Positions 63,819 through 64,000 of a DNA stretch of 64,000 nucleotides are shown here, one piece after another. Numbering within the stretch: the stretch's first letter is position 1; every line of letters begins with the position of its first letter. This DNA comes from CAVRIA01 sp963721115 (GTDB taxonomy: Bacteria; Desulfobacterota; Binatia; HRBIN30; CADEER01), in the NCBI GenBank assembly GCA_963721115.1, contig CAVRIA010000008.1, forward strand, positions 496,001 to 560,000, in the 5' to 3' direction. A model generated the notes under the pieces. The model saw nothing but the letters and a program-made list of their open reading frames with translations. It did no database searches and was not told the DNA's origin. The position numbers were made by a program, and so were the translations under genes.

Positions 63819-64000
63819 CGTTGTCCTCCTGTTCCTCCCGCATTGCCTTGTCTTCCTTGGCGACCCAGAGCCACGCATTGAAACAGCCGATCGCGAGGCC
63901 GGCACCAGCAGCGCCAGCGTCCAGGAATGGCTTCCCGGATAGTGCTTGTCCAACCAGATACCGAGCGCCGCGCCGAGCAGCGTCGGAATCGCCACCGACC
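63811..64000 (-). pseudogene. atpQ: N-type ATPase protein AtpQ, partial, one frameshift
   Basis: C-terminal part of the AtpI-like membrane protein AtpQ; its start lies beyond the window edge. One frame gives AIPTLLGAALGIWLDKHYPG and SHSWTLALLV. After a shift near 63903 another gives AGLAIGCFNAWLWVAKEDKA and the stop. GxxxD and the two-helix hairpin are typical. atpD and atpC would be expected next, outside the window. Confidence 0.72.

Noticed and set aside
1..64000. tRNA, rRNA or known riboswitch genes
   Set aside because: No T-arm-like GGTTCGA...CC with acceptor pairing, no rRNA-conserved segments and no riboswitch core were recognised by eye; a covariance-model scan was not possible here.

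Overview
The window is a high-GC chromosomal stretch from a diderm bacterium. It encodes an apolipoprotein N-acyltransferase, lipoprotein and periplasmic proteins, and a cyclic glucan synthase. It was probably assembled from environmental DNA. No rRNA, tRNA, CRISPR array, phage or transposase was recognised. The mix of genes (PaaX-like regulator, wax-ester-synthase-type acyltransferase, P450, haloalkane dehalogenase, N-type ATPase, giant beta-glucan synthase) and the many intergenic repeats recall soil or sediment Acidobacteriota, Myxococcota or similar phyla. The sequence alone does not fix the phylum.

Layout. (1) 1-3.2 kb: the end of lnt, then a non-coding array of three ~700-bp direct repeats. 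(2) 3.2-20.2 kb: mostly plus-strand metabolic genes: PaaX-like regulator with fatty acid desaturase, rsmE, a GST, DAHP synthase with a small-molecule kinase, two MFS transporters, a flavin reductase, a thioesterase-like protein, glycosyltransferases of families 2 and 39, an M48 lipoprotein protease, a methyltransferase and a haloalkane dehalogenase. (3) 20.2-26.9 kb, minus strand: glnE, an acyl-CoA dehydrogenase and a cytochrome P450, with a broken MAPEG gene between the last two. (4) 27-31.3 kb, plus strand: a MazEF-like toxin-antitoxin pair, a frameshifted multi-spanning membrane protein, a SYLF-domain protein and a small exported protein. (5) 31.6-39 kb, minus strand: a surface-glycan cluster (formyltransferase, membrane sulfatase-like protein, GtrB-like glycosyltransferase, VioA-like aminotransferase, YfhO-like membrane protein). 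The aminotransferase and formyltransferase suggest a dTDP-4-formamido-4,6-dideoxyhexose. (6) 39.2-49.3 kb: an 8.8-kb ndvB-type cyclic beta-1,2-glucan synthase gene and a zinc metallopeptidase. (7) 49.4-53.9 kb: a CheB-CheR-PAS-histidine kinase hybrid translationally coupled to a FixJ-type regulator. (8) 54-59 kb: a WS/DGAT acyltransferase, a CPA1 sodium/proton antiporter and an APC permease. (9) 59.2-64 kb: an N-type F-ATPase operon in the order Q-R-B-E-F-A-G, running off the window edge.

Two features cut across the regions. First, many genes are interrupted by single-base reading-frame shifts while the protein sequence on both sides stays well conserved. Affected are the MAPEG gene, the 28-kb membrane protein, three of the five glycan genes, the kinase, and five of the seven ATPase genes. 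This pattern favours base-level sequencing or assembly errors over old decay, but only read data can decide. Second, several non-coding repeat families recur: the 700-bp units, CAACAACC-type nested inverted repeats, and a degenerate hexanucleotide tract. The hexanucleotide tract also forms the Pro/Glu/Lys-rich ends of three consecutive ATPase genes.
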